Part shown: in pieces, positions 1 to 8,006 of the stretch
Layout: the number at the start of each line of letters is the position of its first letter
Numbering within the stretch: the stretch's first letter is position 1
DNA from: Pseudomonas fluorescens
GTDB taxonomy: Bacteria > Pseudomonadota > Gammaproteobacteria > Pseudomonadales > Pseudomonadaceae
DNA: 64,000 nucleotides
Reading direction: 5' to 3'
NCBI RefSeq assembly: GCF_018614655.1
Contig: NZ_JAGGOG010000013.1
Location: 293,288 to 357,287, forward strand
Translations under genes and position numbers: made by a program
Notes under the pieces: generated by a model
Told to the model about the DNA's origin: nothing
Database searches by the model: none
What the model saw: only the letters and a program-made list of their open reading frames with translations

Positions 1-378
1 GGTGTGGTGATCGATGGAACGGTCAGTGCCTATGACGCCCACTACCAACTGCTGACCCTGCAACTGCCCAACAGCCCGTTACAGGTCCGAGTCGCTCATA
101 CGCCGCTGGACCGTGGCAAACACCTGCGTTTCAAAGTGCAGGCCCGGGATGTCAGCCTGAGCCTGCAAGCCGAAGAGCACAGCAGCATTCTCAACCGTCT
201 GCCGGTAACGATGACCCAGGAAATTCCCGCCGATAACAGCGCCCACGTGCTGGTGCGCCTGGACGCTGGCGGCACGCCCTTGCTGGCGCGTATCACGCGT
301 TTTTCCAGGGACCAGTTGCAATTGCATCCGGGCCAAGTGTTATGGGCGCAAATCAAATCGGTGGCGGTACTGGCCTGA
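1..378 (+). CDS. modC: ModC C-terminus (molybdate ABC transporter ATPase), partial
   Basis: Open at its 5' end, so only the last 125 codons are in the window. The piece has no Walker motifs. It matches the C-terminal TOBE/Mop-like ligand-sensing domain of ModC, with the typical ARDVSLSL strand followed by a segment of the SSILNRLP type at about residues 50-68. In ModC this domain binds oxyanion or contacts the regulatory part of the ATPase, which powers molybdate import through ModB. The call rests on the TOBE signature alone, since the nucleotide-binding domain lies outside the window. A molybdate importer fits a genome with two molybdenum hydroxylases in this same window, but that link is inference. 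Confidence 0.8.
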   Translation, partial: GVVIDGTVSAYDAHYQLLTLQLPNSPLQVRVAHTPLDRGKHLRFKVQARDVSLSLQAEEHSSILNRLPVTMTQEIPADNSAHVLVRLDAGGTPLLARITRFSRDQLQLHPGQVLWAQIKSVAVLA

Positions 379-462
379 CCGATTGCAATCCTTTGGCACG
401 ACCGCACAGCGCTGCGGTCAATCAGACATACCGGCCTGATGACTTGCCAAGGACTTTGCACC

Positions 463-1491
463 ATGACCGATCCCGCGCTGCTTGCCGAGCTGCCTCACGA
501 CCTGCATTACGTTGACGACACCCAGCCCGGCATCCGCCGCAAGAAGCTACGGGGCAAGTTTCAGTATTTCACGGCCAATGGCGAGCGTATTACCGATGCC
601 ACCGAGATCAAGCGCATCAACGCCCTGGCCGTCCCGCCGGCCTACACCGATGTATGGATCTGCGCCGACCGGCACGGCCATCTGCAAGCCACCGGCCGCG
701 ACGCCCGAGGACGTAAGCAATACCGCTATCACCCCCGTTGGCGCGAGGTACGCGACAGTGACAAGTACTCACGGCTGCAAGCCTTCGGCAAAGCCCTGCC
801 GAAGCTGCGCAAGCAATTGGAAGCCCAGGTCGCCGAACCCGGTTTCAATCGTGAAAAGGTCCTGGCCACGGTGATCCTGTTGCTGGATGCCACGCTGATT
901 CGCGTCGGTAATACCCAGTACGCGCGGGACAATCGCTCCTACGGCCTGACCACCCTGCGTACCCGGCATGTGGACATCAAGGGTAGCGAAATCCTGTTCC
1001 AGTTCCGTGGCAAGAGCGGTATAGAGCACCAGATCACCGTCAAGGATCGGCGCCTGGCCACGGTGCTCAAGCGCTGCCTGGAATTACCGGGGCAGAACCT
1101 CTTCCAGTATTTGGATGAGGGCGGCGAGCGACATACCGTCAGTTCCACCGACGTCAACGCCCACTTGCACCACCTCACGGGGGCCGACTTTACCGCCAAG
1201 GACTATCGAACCTGGGCCGGCAGCGCCCTCGCACTGTCGGTACTGAGGGACCTGGAATGGCAACCGGAGTCGGACGCGAAGAAGCATGTGGTGGCGATGG
1301 TCAAAGAGGTCGCCCGGCAACTGGGCAACACACCGGCGGTGTGCCGCAAGTGCTATATCCACCCGGCGGTACTGGAGCATTTCAGCCTCGGCGAATTGGC
1401 GAAGCTGCCCAAGCCACGGGGGCGTAAAGGCTTGAAAGCCGAGGAAGTGGGTCTGGCGATGTTTCTCGAACAACTGGCCGGCCCCTTGTAG
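463..1491 (+). CDS. DNA topoisomerase IB (poxvirus/bacterial type)
   Basis: Monomeric type IB topoisomerase of 342 residues. It relaxes supercoils through a 3'-phosphotyrosyl intermediate. An N-terminal domain with the GIRRKKLRGKFQY and IPP-like AVPPAYTDVWIC segments is followed by the catalytic core. Visible core motifs include RVGNTQYARDNRSYGLTTLR, the KDYRTWAGS segment and the active-site tyrosine context CRKCYIHPAVL near the C-terminus. The ATG at 463 is preferred over the one at 439 because AAGGA at 449-453 sits 9 nt before it and the family usually starts close to this point. It is apparently monocistronic. The family is common in pseudomonads and accessory to topoisomerases I and IV and gyrase. 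Confidence 0.93.
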   Translation: MTDPALLAELPHDLHYVDDTQPGIRRKKLRGKFQYFTANGERITDATEIKRINALAVPPAYTDVWICADRHGHLQATGRDARGRKQYRYHPRWREVRDSDKYSRLQAFGKALPKLRKQLEAQVAEPGFNREKVLATVILLLDATLIRVGNTQYARDNRSYGLTTLRTRHVDIKGSEILFQFRGKSGIEHQITVKDRRLATVLKRCLELPGQNLFQYLDEGGERHTVSSTDVNAHLHHLTGADFTAKDYRTWAGSALALSVLRDLEWQPESDAKKHVVAMVKEVARQLGNTPAVCRKCYIHPAVLEHFSLGELAKLPKPRGRKGLKAEEVGLAMFLEQLAGPL

Positions 1492-1636
1492 GAAAAAAAC
1501 CAAATACGTTACCCTGTCGATCCTTTCCAGTTCTCGGGATGATCGCCGACGTGAAGTTCTAAGCCTTCCAAAATGTATTCGCAACGAGCCGCCTGGCGCG
1601 CTTGTTGGCCTGTTTCACATTTTTTCGGAGGTGCTG

Positions 1637-3271
1637 ATGACTGACGTCAAACGGCTGCCCGTGCTCGTAACCCTGCAACACCTGAGTTTCCAGTTCGCCA
1701 ATGGCGAAACCTTGCTGGACGATCTGACCCTGTCTTTTGATCACACGCCTACCGGCATTGTCGGTCGTAACGGCATGGGCAAAAGTGTCTTGGCGCGCTT
1801 GATTGCGGGCGTACTTGCGCCCTCTTCCGGCACACGCAAATCTTCGGCAAGCCTGGCCTATGTGCCACAAACAATTAGCCTGACGCCTGGCGAAACCGTT
1901 GCTCACGTGACGCGTACCGCCAAGATCCTGGTTGCGCTTGAACGCCTGGCCAAGGGTGAAGCCACGCCCGAGGACCTGGAGTTGATCGATGACCGCTGGG
2001 ACCTGGCCGAACGCCTGCGCCAGGCGCTGGATACCTCGGGGTTGCCTGAGGTCAGTGCCACCACCCCGGCCGACATCCTCAGCGGCGGCCAACTGGCCCG
2101 CGTGGCGTTGATCGGCGCGCTGTTATCCAAACCTCAGTTGCTGGTGCTCGATGAGCCGACCAACCATTTGGACAGGGAAGGCCGCGACTGGCTGCTCGGT
2201 ACCTTGCGCAACTGGCGCGGCGGCTCGATTGTGGTCAGCCATGACCGCCAGTTGCTCAATACCATGGGGCGAATCATTGAACTCTCCCCTTTGGGCTCCC
2301 TGGTCTACGGCGGCAACTACGACGATTTTCGCGCTCAACGCGAGACCGAACAGCAAGCCGCCCAGGCCGCCCTTGAGCATGCACGCCTGGACCGCAGCCG
2401 CGAACGCAAGCGCCTGCAGAGTGACCATGACAGCATTCAGCGCCATGCCGCCAGGTCTCGCAAACACGCAGACGCCGCCAATGTCGACCGGTTCACCAGG
2501 GCACGCTGGAAAGGCGCCGCCAACGAAATCGTCAGCAACGTGCGCAGTGATCATCTGCAACACCAGCAGGAACTGGATGACCGTGTGCGCCAGGCTCATT
2601 TGCGGGTGGTGGAGGAAACGCCGACGCTGCTGGCCCTGCCCGGAACGGTATTACCCACCGGGCGCCAGGTGCTGACTCTGGAAGGCATGCAGTTGCCTTG
2701 GTTGGACCCGCAGTCACCCGCCAGCTACGTCAATGCCAACCTGATTGGCCCGATGCGGCTGGTGCTGAGCGGTCCCAATGGCTGCGGCAAATCCACCTTG
2801 CTCAAGGTACTGGCCGGCCACCAGCGACCCGTCAGTGGCGAGTGTGCGGTTCACGTTCCCGCAGCCTATGTCGATCAACAACTGGCGTTGCTGGATGATC
2901 ACTTATCGATCGTCGAACACCTCAGCCTGTTGGATACGCCACTGGTGGAAGGTGAGTTGCGCACACGCCTGGCGCTGCTGCAACTGGATGCGTTACGGGT
3001 CACGCAGCCGGTTGGGCGACTCAGCGGCGGCGAGCGATTGAAAGCGGCCATGGCGATTGCTTTGTGGCGCGCAGTCCCGGCTCAATTGCTGTTGCTGGAC
3101 GAGCCCACCAACCACCTGGACCTGGAGTCCGTCATCGCCTTTGAACAGGCGTTGCAGGGGTTTACCGGCGCGCTGGTCGCGGTGTCCCATGACCCGGCTT
3201 TTCTCGCCACACTGCGGCCCACTCACACATTGACCTGGCACGCCGAGGGTTGGCGTTTCGAGGGGGTTTGA
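1637..3271 (+). CDS. ABC-F family ATP-binding protein
   Basis: Soluble protein of 544 residues with two ABC ATPase domains and no membrane domain, so an ABC-F protein. These act on the ribosome (translation factors or antibiotic protection) rather than in transport. Domain 1 has Walker A GRNGMGKS, signature LSGGQ and Walker B LLVLDEPTNHLD. Domain 2 has Walker A GPNGCGKST, signature LSGGERLKAAMA and Walker B LLLLDEPTNHLD. An Arg/Gln/Ala-rich linker of about 90 residues separates them, as expected for the P-site-reaching linker. ATG 1637 follows GGAG at 1627-1630; the in-frame GTG at 1631 is too close to that site. The exact subfamily cannot be fixed from sequence inspection, and resistance versus housekeeping function is open. 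Confidence 0.9.
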   Translation: MTDVKRLPVLVTLQHLSFQFANGETLLDDLTLSFDHTPTGIVGRNGMGKSVLARLIAGVLAPSSGTRKSSASLAYVPQTISLTPGETVAHVTRTAKILVALERLAKGEATPEDLELIDDRWDLAERLRQALDTSGLPEVSATTPADILSGGQLARVALIGALLSKPQLLVLDEPTNHLDREGRDWLLGTLRNWRGGSIVVSHDRQLLNTMGRIIELSPLGSLVYGGNYDDFRAQRETEQQAAQAALEHARLDRSRERKRLQSDHDSIQRHAARSRKHADAANVDRFTRARWKGAANEIVSNVRSDHLQHQQELDDRVRQAHLRVVEETPTLLALPGTVLPTGRQVLTLEGMQLPWLDPQSPASYVNANLIGPMRLVLSGPNGCGKSTLLKVLAGHQRPVSGECAVHVPAAYVDQQLALLDDHLSIVEHLSLLDTPLVEGELRTRLALLQLDALRVTQPVGRLSGGERLKAAMAIALWRAVPAQLLLLDEPTNHLDLESVIAFEQALQGFTGALVAVSHDPAFLATLRPTHTLTWHAEGWRFEGV

Positions 3272-3352
3272 GGGGAATGCCCCAGGTCATTGCAGCCGGG
3301 ACCAAAGCACCCTACGGTAGTGGCCGGATAATCTCATCGAGGAACCTGGCCC

Positions 3353-4057
3353 ATGCTGCCTTCATCCCTCCGGCTCAACACCAACACGGCATTGCTGCAT
3401 CAGCACAAATGGCGCGGCCGTGTCGGGTTGATGCTGGTGGCCAGCCTCTCGGTGCTGGCCGGCATGACCGATGCCATCGGCTTCATGGCCAGTGGCGACT
3501 TTGTCTCGTTTATGAGCGGCAACACCACGCGCCTGGCGGTGGCGATCAGCGACGGCAACCTCGGTCTGATCGGGCGACTGACACTGTTGGTGGCGACCTT
3601 TATCGCGGGCAATGCCCTGGGGGTGATCATCAGCCGTATCAGCAAACGCCATGCCCTGCCCTTGCTGCTGTGTATCGCCACGTTACTGTGCGGCGCGGCC
3701 GCCTGGCCCTTCGCCGATCAGTTGCCCGCCTTGCTGGCAGCGATCATCGCCATGGGCATGCTCAATGCGGCGGTCGAAGAGGTCAACGGCCTGCCGGTGG
3801 GCCTGACTTACGTCACGGGCGCGCTTTCACGTTTCGGGCGTGGGCTGGGACGATGGATGCTGGGGGAGCGGCGCAACGGCTGGCGGGTGCAGTTGATTCC
3901 CTGGGCCGGGATGTTTGTGGGTGCTGTGATCGGTGCGTTGCTGGAGCGGCAGATGGGGATTCACGCGCTGCTGGTCAGCGGCCTGTTGTCGGCGTTGCTG
4001 GGGCTGCTGTCGTTGAAGATTCCGCGCCGTTGGCATCTGGGGTATATGCCACGCTGA
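3353..4057 (+). CDS. YoaK/DUF1275 family inner-membrane protein
   Basis: Integral membrane protein of 234 residues with about six hydrophobic segments. After a short polar N-terminus comes the family signature: a SVLAGMTDAIGFMASGDF-type first helix and the FMSGNTTRLAV motif at about residues 50-60. DUF1275 (YoaK) proteins are widespread. Their function is not established, although a transporter-like role is usually supposed. It lies 81 nt after the ABC-F gene with no clear terminator between, so co-transcription is possible. Nothing in the sequence points to a substrate. Confidence 0.85.
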   Translation: MLPSSLRLNTNTALLHQHKWRGRVGLMLVASLSVLAGMTDAIGFMASGDFVSFMSGNTTRLAVAISDGNLGLIGRLTLLVATFIAGNALGVIISRISKRHALPLLLCIATLLCGAAAWPFADQLPALLAAIIAMGMLNAAVEEVNGLPVGLTYVTGALSRFGRGLGRWMLGERRNGWRVQLIPWAGMFVGAVIGALLERQMGIHALLVSGLLSALLGLLSLKIPRRWHLGYMPR

Positions 4058-4073
4058 ATCGGCCGTAGAAGGT

Positions 4074-4178
4074 GCCCGCCCGACATTTTGGCCTCGACGT
4101 CCCTGTACTGGTAAAGAGCCTGGATGTCGGGCGAGCAGGCAAATTCTAGGTCAGTGCCCGGTGGCTGTCCGCCGGGCA
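4074..4178. other. Two inverted repeats in a convergent intergenic gap
   Basis: Between convergent genes ending at 4057 (+) and 4205 (-). Arms 4074-4086 and 4124-4136 pair over 13 nt with one mismatch. A second hairpin pairs 4155-4161 with 4172-4178 (TGCCCGG/CCGGGCA). Neither has a strong T tract, so these may be REP-like or weak bidirectional terminator structures. Confidence 0.45.
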
Positions 4179-4204
4179 TTTCTGAATAAATCTAAAGCTG
4201 ATTC

Positions 4205-4558
4205 TTACAGACAAGTCGCCAAGGCGGCCAGGCGACGCTTGGCGGCCCAGTTGTCTTCGGCGGCGTAATAATTGGCAGTGGCTCCTTTACCGGTGGTCAG
4301 CACATCGACGAAATAATCACCGGCGGTGGTATAGATCGTATAACCGCCAGCCGGAGCCGGCTCCATGAACCCGCCGGCATCGACGCCAAACACCGCCTCG
4401 TCCTGCCAGCCAAACTGAACACACTGCGCAACCACCAGGGCCACCTTGTCCGAGGCCAACGCTTTGTAAGGCGCTCCAGAGCGCGCCTCCTTCATCTTCG
4501 ACCCCGCGCAACCGGCCAGCGATGCCAGTACCAACGCGCCTATCACCACCATCCGCAT
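4205..4558 (-). CDS. Small putative lipoprotein, function unknown
   Basis: A 117-residue protein with a short lipoprotein signal peptide: MRMVVIGALVLASLAGC, lipobox LAGC with the lipidated Cys at residue 17. The mature part is about 100 residues without a recognised domain. It contains aromatic-rich GGYTIYTTAGDYFVD and an Ala-rich C-terminal stretch ending ATCL. Two further Cys residues (one about 47, one near the end) could form a disulfide. It is probably anchored in the outer membrane facing the periplasm. It is divergent from the small gene at 4680. I do not recognise a family with confidence. Confidence 0.7.
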   Translation of the reverse strand: MRMVVIGALVLASLAGCAGSKMKEARSGAPYKALASDKVALVVAQCVQFGWQDEAVFGVDAGGFMEPAPAGGYTIYTTAGDYFVDVLTTGKGATANYYAAEDNWAAKRRLAALATCL

Positions 4559-4679
4559 ACCGTTGCTTCCTTGGAAAAAAACGCGACTGTATCACTGGTT
4601 CCGACTTGGCAGGCGACACCGACTGATTATTGCGTCACCCTATGGGCTACCTGTGAACCTGCTTTTATCCGGAACCCCC

Positions 4680-4919
4680 ATGACACCTAACGCCGAGCGC
4701 TATAACCCGTCCACCGACTATGCTGACAAACTGATCAGCCGCATCGGCCAGACGCCCTCGTGGATTGCCAAACGCATTGGTGTGACCGACAAGCGCATCC
4801 GCTACATCCTCGATGGCGAGCGTACCGTCAAGGGCGAAACCAGCCCGATCCAGATGACCTACACCGAGCAGTTTGCCCTGGAGTGCCTGGCAGCCGAGGC
4901 TCAGGCCAACAAGAAGTAA
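4680..4919 (+). CDS. Small helix-turn-helix-like protein, function unknown
   Basis: A 79-residue protein. ATG 4680 is chosen because the reading frame upstream of it looks non-coding; the ribosome site is weak. The segment from SRIGQTPSWIAKRIGVTDKRIRYILDG reads like a Cro/C1-type helix-turn-helix, with a turn at GVTDKR and a recognition helix RIRYILDGER. The rest, ending in an Ala/Gln/Lys tail, has no other motif. It could be a small DNA-binding regulator. No partner gene is adjacent, and a terminator follows within 100 nt, so it is probably a single-gene unit. Confidence 0.6.
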   Translation: MTPNAERYNPSTDYADKLISRIGQTPSWIAKRIGVTDKRIRYILDGERTVKGETSPIQMTYTEQFALECLAAEAQANKK

Positions 4920-5015
4920 CCTGGTTTTGCTGACAGCCCGATGAATTTTGTTTCACTGTGAAGGGAGATCTGGCCGCCTATAGTGGGCAAGCTCATTTTT
5001 AGAAGTCTCCCTTCT

Positions 5016-5041
5016 GCCCGCCCTCCTGCGGGCTTTTTTTT
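5016..5041 (+). terminator. Rho-independent terminator
   Basis: GCCCGC (5016-5021), loop CCTCCT, GCGGGC (5028-5033), then an uninterrupted run of T. It is positioned to end the transcript of the small gene at 4680-4919. Confidence 0.85.
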
Positions 5042-5057
5042 GCCTGTTTTCCCCACT

Positions 5058-5280
5058 CCCCGTAGATACCGTCTTGAACCTCATCGGGCAAGCACACCAC
5101 CCCGTAGCAGCTGTCGAGCCCCAGCGAGGCTGCGTAGAGCGCGACTCGATGCCAGCGCTGTCTCGATGGCGGAGGTGCGGCCTACGCAGCCTCGCTGGGG
5201 CTCGACAGCTGCCACGGGATCTTATCCAGTGAGGTTCAAGACGGTATCTACGGGGTAGCGATTCAAGAAGGTATCTACGG
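5058..5280. repeat. Nested inverted-repeat element (two palindromes, one inside the other)
   Basis: The outer arms 5058-5083 and 5230-5255 are a perfect 26-bp inverted repeat built around GTAGATACCGTCTTGAACC. Inside lie inner arms 5101-5137 and 5182-5218, 37 nt with one mismatch, carrying the GCTGTCGAGC...GAGGCTGCG core seen elsewhere in the window. A third partial copy of the outer arm (TCAAGAAGGTATCTACGG) is at 5263-5280. It lies between the terminator at 5041 and azlD and has no coding potential. It looks like one REP-type palindrome inserted within, or flanked by, another. Confidence 0.85.
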
Positions 5281-5291
5281 AACCCAGAGTC

Positions 5292-5603
5292 TCAGAGCAG
5301 CCAGCGAAACAGATAGAACAACGCCATGCTCAACAGCACGGTGATCAAGACGCTGCGGGTCCAGAACATCAGGCCGACCGCACAGATCCCCGCCAGCAGA
5401 TAAGGGTTGCCCGGGCTCAGATTGAGTGTGTGGTCGGCCATGAAAATGATCGGGCCGCAGATTGCGGTCAGCATGCCTGGTACCGCAAACCCGAGAAACT
5501 CCCGGGCACCACGGTTCAGGCGCACTGGCAAGCGCGGCTCAAGGAACAGGTAGCGGTTAAAGAAAACGATCAGGCCCATGGCAACAATCATCACAAATAT
5601 CAT
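5292..5603 (-). CDS. azlD: AzlD-family branched-chain amino-acid export subunit
   Basis: A 103-residue, very hydrophobic protein with three to four transmembrane segments and the AzlD features: FFNRYLFLEPRLP near the start, then REFLGFAVPGML. In this two-component exporter the small AzlD works with the larger AzlC to export branched-chain amino acids or analogues across the inner membrane. Its ATG overlaps the stop of the preceding gene by 4 nt (ATGA), showing translational coupling to azlC. The length is normal for the family. Substrate specificity cannot be read from sequence. Confidence 0.88.
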   Translation of the reverse strand: MIFVMIVAMGLIVFFNRYLFLEPRLPVRLNRGAREFLGFAVPGMLTAICGPIIFMADHTLNLSPGNPYLLAGICAVGLMFWTRSVLITVLLSMALFYLFRWLL

Positions 5604-6295
5604 TGCTGCCCTACTCCCAGCCGCTTGCAGGCATAACCCATGCTCATCCCCAGTACACCGGACACCACCACCGCCGACTCCCAGTGCCAGTAGCTGAGCA
5701 GCACCGAGAAAAACAACGACACGGCGACGCAGATCACCGTCGGCACATCCCGCACCACCGGCGTGATCAAGGCAATAAAGGTCGCGGCGATGGAGAACTC
5801 CAGACCTAACTGGTCCAGGCCTGGGATGCTTTTGCCGAGCACGATGCCGGCGAAGGTGAACAGGTTCCAGATCAGGTAGAAAGTCAGGCCCACGCCCAGG
5901 GCGTACCAGCGGTTGAAGGTCTCACGGTCATAGTGGTTGACCAGCGCGAAGAACTCGTCCGTCAGCAGAAAGCCCAGGCTCATGCGCCATCGGGGCTTGA
6001 GCGGCGACAACGTGGGGCGCATGTGCATGCCATAGAGCAAGTGCTGGGAGGTCAGCAGCAAGGTGGTCAGCAGAATGGAGATCAGGCTGGCGCCGCTCTT
6101 GACCATGCCGATGGCCACCAATTGCGCTGCACCAGCAAACACGATGGCCGACAGGCCCTGGCTTTCCAATGGGGTGAATTGGGCATCAATGGCGGTAGAA
6201 CCGGCCAACAAGCCCCAGGGCGCGCAGGCCAGGGACAGGGGAATGATCGCGATGGCGCCACGGGCAAACGCGTGGTGAGGCAAGGCAGTAGGCAT
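5600..6295 (-). CDS. azlC: AzlC-family branched-chain amino-acid permease subunit
   Basis: A 231-residue inner-membrane protein. After a short N-terminus, GAIAIIPLSLACAPWGLLAG matches the AzlC start, followed by several hydrophobic helices and the typical TDEFFAL segment near residue 115. With AzlD, encoded immediately downstream with a 4-nt overlap, it should form an efflux system for branched-chain amino acids. The start is placed at ATG 6295; an in-frame TTG lies two codons upstream. No dedicated Lrp-type regulator is adjacent. Confidence 0.88.
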   Translation of the reverse strand: MPTALPHHAFARGAIAIIPLSLACAPWGLLAGSTAIDAQFTPLESQGLSAIVFAGAAQLVAIGMVKSGASLISILLTTLLLTSQHLLYGMHMRPTLSPLKPRWRMSLGFLLTDEFFALVNHYDRETFNRWYALGVGLTFYLIWNLFTFAGIVLGKSIPGLDQLGLEFSIAATFIALITPVVRDVPTVICVAVSLFFSVLLSYWHWESAVVVSGVLGMSMGYACKRLGVGQQ

Positions 6296-6411
6296 ACACA
6301 ACGGCTCATCAACAGACAGTCAATCAGCATGCCAGCAGCGTTACACGTTGTCTTGAATGATCGTGCACAAAGCAAGGTCCCGACCTTCGGAAGGGACCTC
6401 GCTTGCGGACA

Positions 6412-7107
6412 TCACTTCTTTAGGGAACTGGCCGCTTCATCAATGAACGCTGCCACTTCGGCGGGTTTGGACGCCAAGGAGGCGTGGCTGGCATCCAGGG
6501 TGATGACCTTTTTCGCGTTCATGCGCTTGGCCATACGGGCCTGGTTGTCCGGGTGGATCATGTGGTCCTGGCTGGAAATCTGGTACCACGAAGGCTTATT
6601 TTTCCAGGCCGGGTTGCTGATGGCATCACCAAAGGTGCTCGCCAGCGGAGCTTTCTGAGTGATGCCCATGATTTGCCCTTCTTCCAGCGGCAGATCCTGG
6701 CAAAAGCTTTCGTGGAACAACTCGGGCTTGACCCACAGGTACCCGTCACTGTCGGGAGCCAGGTTCGGTGCCGCCTTGGGCAAATGTTCCTGGGTAATCC
6801 CGCCTGGGCTTTCGCCCGCGTCCGGGGCAAAGGCGGCAATGAACACCAACCCTTGGACATTAGGCTCGTTACCCGCTTGGGTGATCACAGCACCGCCATA
6901 GGAGTGCCCGACCAGCAATACCGGCCCCTTGATCTGGGCCACCATCTTGCAGGTGCGCTCGGCGTCTTCGGCCAGCGAGGTGAGAGGAATTTCAACAGCG
7001 TGCAGGTCGGTGTAACCCTTTTTATGCAGCAGGGCGATCACTCGGTTCCAGTGCGCCGCACCGCCCCAAAAACCGTGGACGAGGACAATTGCCGGTTTTT
7101 CACTCAT
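6412..7107 (-). CDS. Alpha/beta-fold hydrolase
   Basis: Soluble 231-residue protein of the alpha/beta hydrolase superfamily. The oxyanion-hole segment VLVHGFWGGAAHW is at about residues 9-21, and the nucleophile elbow GHSYGG at about 67-72 marks the catalytic Ser. The C-terminal part carries an Asp-containing segment (SQDHMIHPDNQ) and a His in LDASHASLASKPAEV, giving a complete Ser-Asp-His triad. The sequence resembles the small EstC/methylesterase-type hydrolases of proteobacteria. There is no signal peptide and the gene stands alone. The substrate is unknown; esters of small alcohols are plausible. Confidence 0.85.
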   Translation of the reverse strand: MSEKPAIVLVHGFWGGAAHWNRVIALLHKKGYTDLHAVEIPLTSLAEDAERTCKMVAQIKGPVLLVGHSYGGAVITQAGNEPNVQGLVFIAAFAPDAGESPGGITQEHLPKAAPNLAPDSDGYLWVKPELFHESFCQDLPLEEGQIMGITQKAPLASTFGDAISNPAWKNKPSWYQISSQDHMIHPDNQARMAKRMNAKKVITLDASHASLASKPAEVAAFIDEAASSLKK

Positions 7108-7236
7108 TGGGTAACTTCCTGTGTATTGAGTAAGTTGGGCTGACGGCCCTCACTTCACGCGACCGTAGCCGCGCTCAGTGTCCACTCATCACCGGGGATA
7201 TTCACCCGCCAATCGCCGAACGGTCATCGCCCGTTA

Positions 7237-7452
7237 TCAGGCCAGCTTGACCGACACCCGCTCCACCGAGTCGCGAGCTTCGCGCAGTTCATCGGCGTCC
7301 TGGTTAAGGCGGTGGATGGTGTTGAGCAGACGCTGGCGCAATACTTCATCGCCGAGTTTTTCCACCGCGCGCATCAGGTCAAAGGCCGCGGTTTCGTTAT
7401 TTTCCGCGACGGAATCGAGGGTCTTGCGCAGGTTTCGTGTGGCACGGGTCAC
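7237..7452 (-). CDS. Small helical hypothetical protein
   Basis: A 71-residue, charged, Leu- and Glu-rich protein predicted to be all helical, with no signal peptide or Cys. The segment ELREARDSVERVSVKLA at its end is amphipathic. The frame has good Pseudomonas codon usage. It faces the arsR promoter region, from which it is divergent. I do not recognise a family, and the call rests on coding character only. Confidence 0.55.
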   Translation of the reverse strand: MTRATRNLRKTLDSVAENNETAAFDLMRAVEKLGDEVLRQRLLNTIHRLNQDADELREARDSVERVSVKLA

Positions 7453-7580
7453 GCGTTTTCTTCCTTCTTCACCAATGGGCAGGCACTTTAGGACATTATT
7501 GTTTCAGTTTAATTTCAACCACTTGTCACTCATCGCACGGGGCTTGACCTACATCAATCGGAAGCGGAATTGACCGAAAC

Positions 7581-7616
7581 ATATGGAAATACGTATATTC
7601 GGATAAACAAATATAC
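7581..7616 (+). promoter_or_regulatory. AT-rich operator-like region before arsR
   Basis: The stretch just upstream of arsR is markedly AT-rich and includes the palindrome ATACGTAT (7589-7596), followed by ATTCGGATAAACAAATAT. ArsR/SmtB repressors bind AT-rich inverted repeats overlapping their own promoter, so this is the likely autoregulatory site. The exact operator half-sites are inferred, not demonstrated. Confidence 0.45.
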
Positions 7617-7630
7617 AAAAGGCCCTGACC

Positions 7631-7987
7631 GTGTCAGATCTTTTCTCCCCTCTCCACCTCTTCAAATGCCTGGCCGATGCCACCCGCATCCGGCTCACCC
7701 TGCTGATACTGCGCGAAGGCGAACTGTGCGTCTGCGAATTGATCCATGCCCTGAATGACAGTCAGCCAAAAATTTCCCGCCACCTCGCCCAGCTGCGCAG
7801 TGCGGGATTGCTGCTGGATCGGCGCCAGGGCCAGTGGATCTACTATCGCCTCAATCCAGCACTGCCGCAGTGGGTGGCGACCGTGCTGGAAACCACCCTG
7901 CAGGCCAACCAGTCCTGGCTGCAAGCCGACGCACTACGCCTGGATGCAATGGGCGACAGGCCACAACGCGCCAGCAGTTGCTGCTGA
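7631..7987 (+). CDS. arsR: ArsR-family arsenic-responsive repressor
   Basis: A 118-residue winged-helix repressor beginning with GTG. The As(III)-binding motif ELCVCEL has Cys33 and Cys35 in the recognition-helix region, with a further Cys13 nearby. The recognition helix (SQPKISRHLAQLRSAGLL) is intact. The protein ends in CC, as many arsenic ArsR proteins do. It is the first gene of arsR-arsB-arsC, 19 nt before arsB, and should repress this operon until arsenite or antimonite binds. An AT-rich operator-like stretch lies directly upstream. Confidence 0.95.
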   Translation: MSDLFSPLHLFKCLADATRIRLTLLILREGELCVCELIHALNDSQPKISRHLAQLRSAGLLLDRRQGQWIYYRLNPALPQWVATVLETTLQANQSWLQADALRLDAMGDRPQRASSCC

Positions 7988-8006
7988 CTCATAGGAGAGT
8001 GTTTTC

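Noticed and set aside
5058..5280. Insertion sequence ends
   Set aside because: The inverted repeats enclose only about 150 nt with no transposase. They fit REP-type palindromes better.
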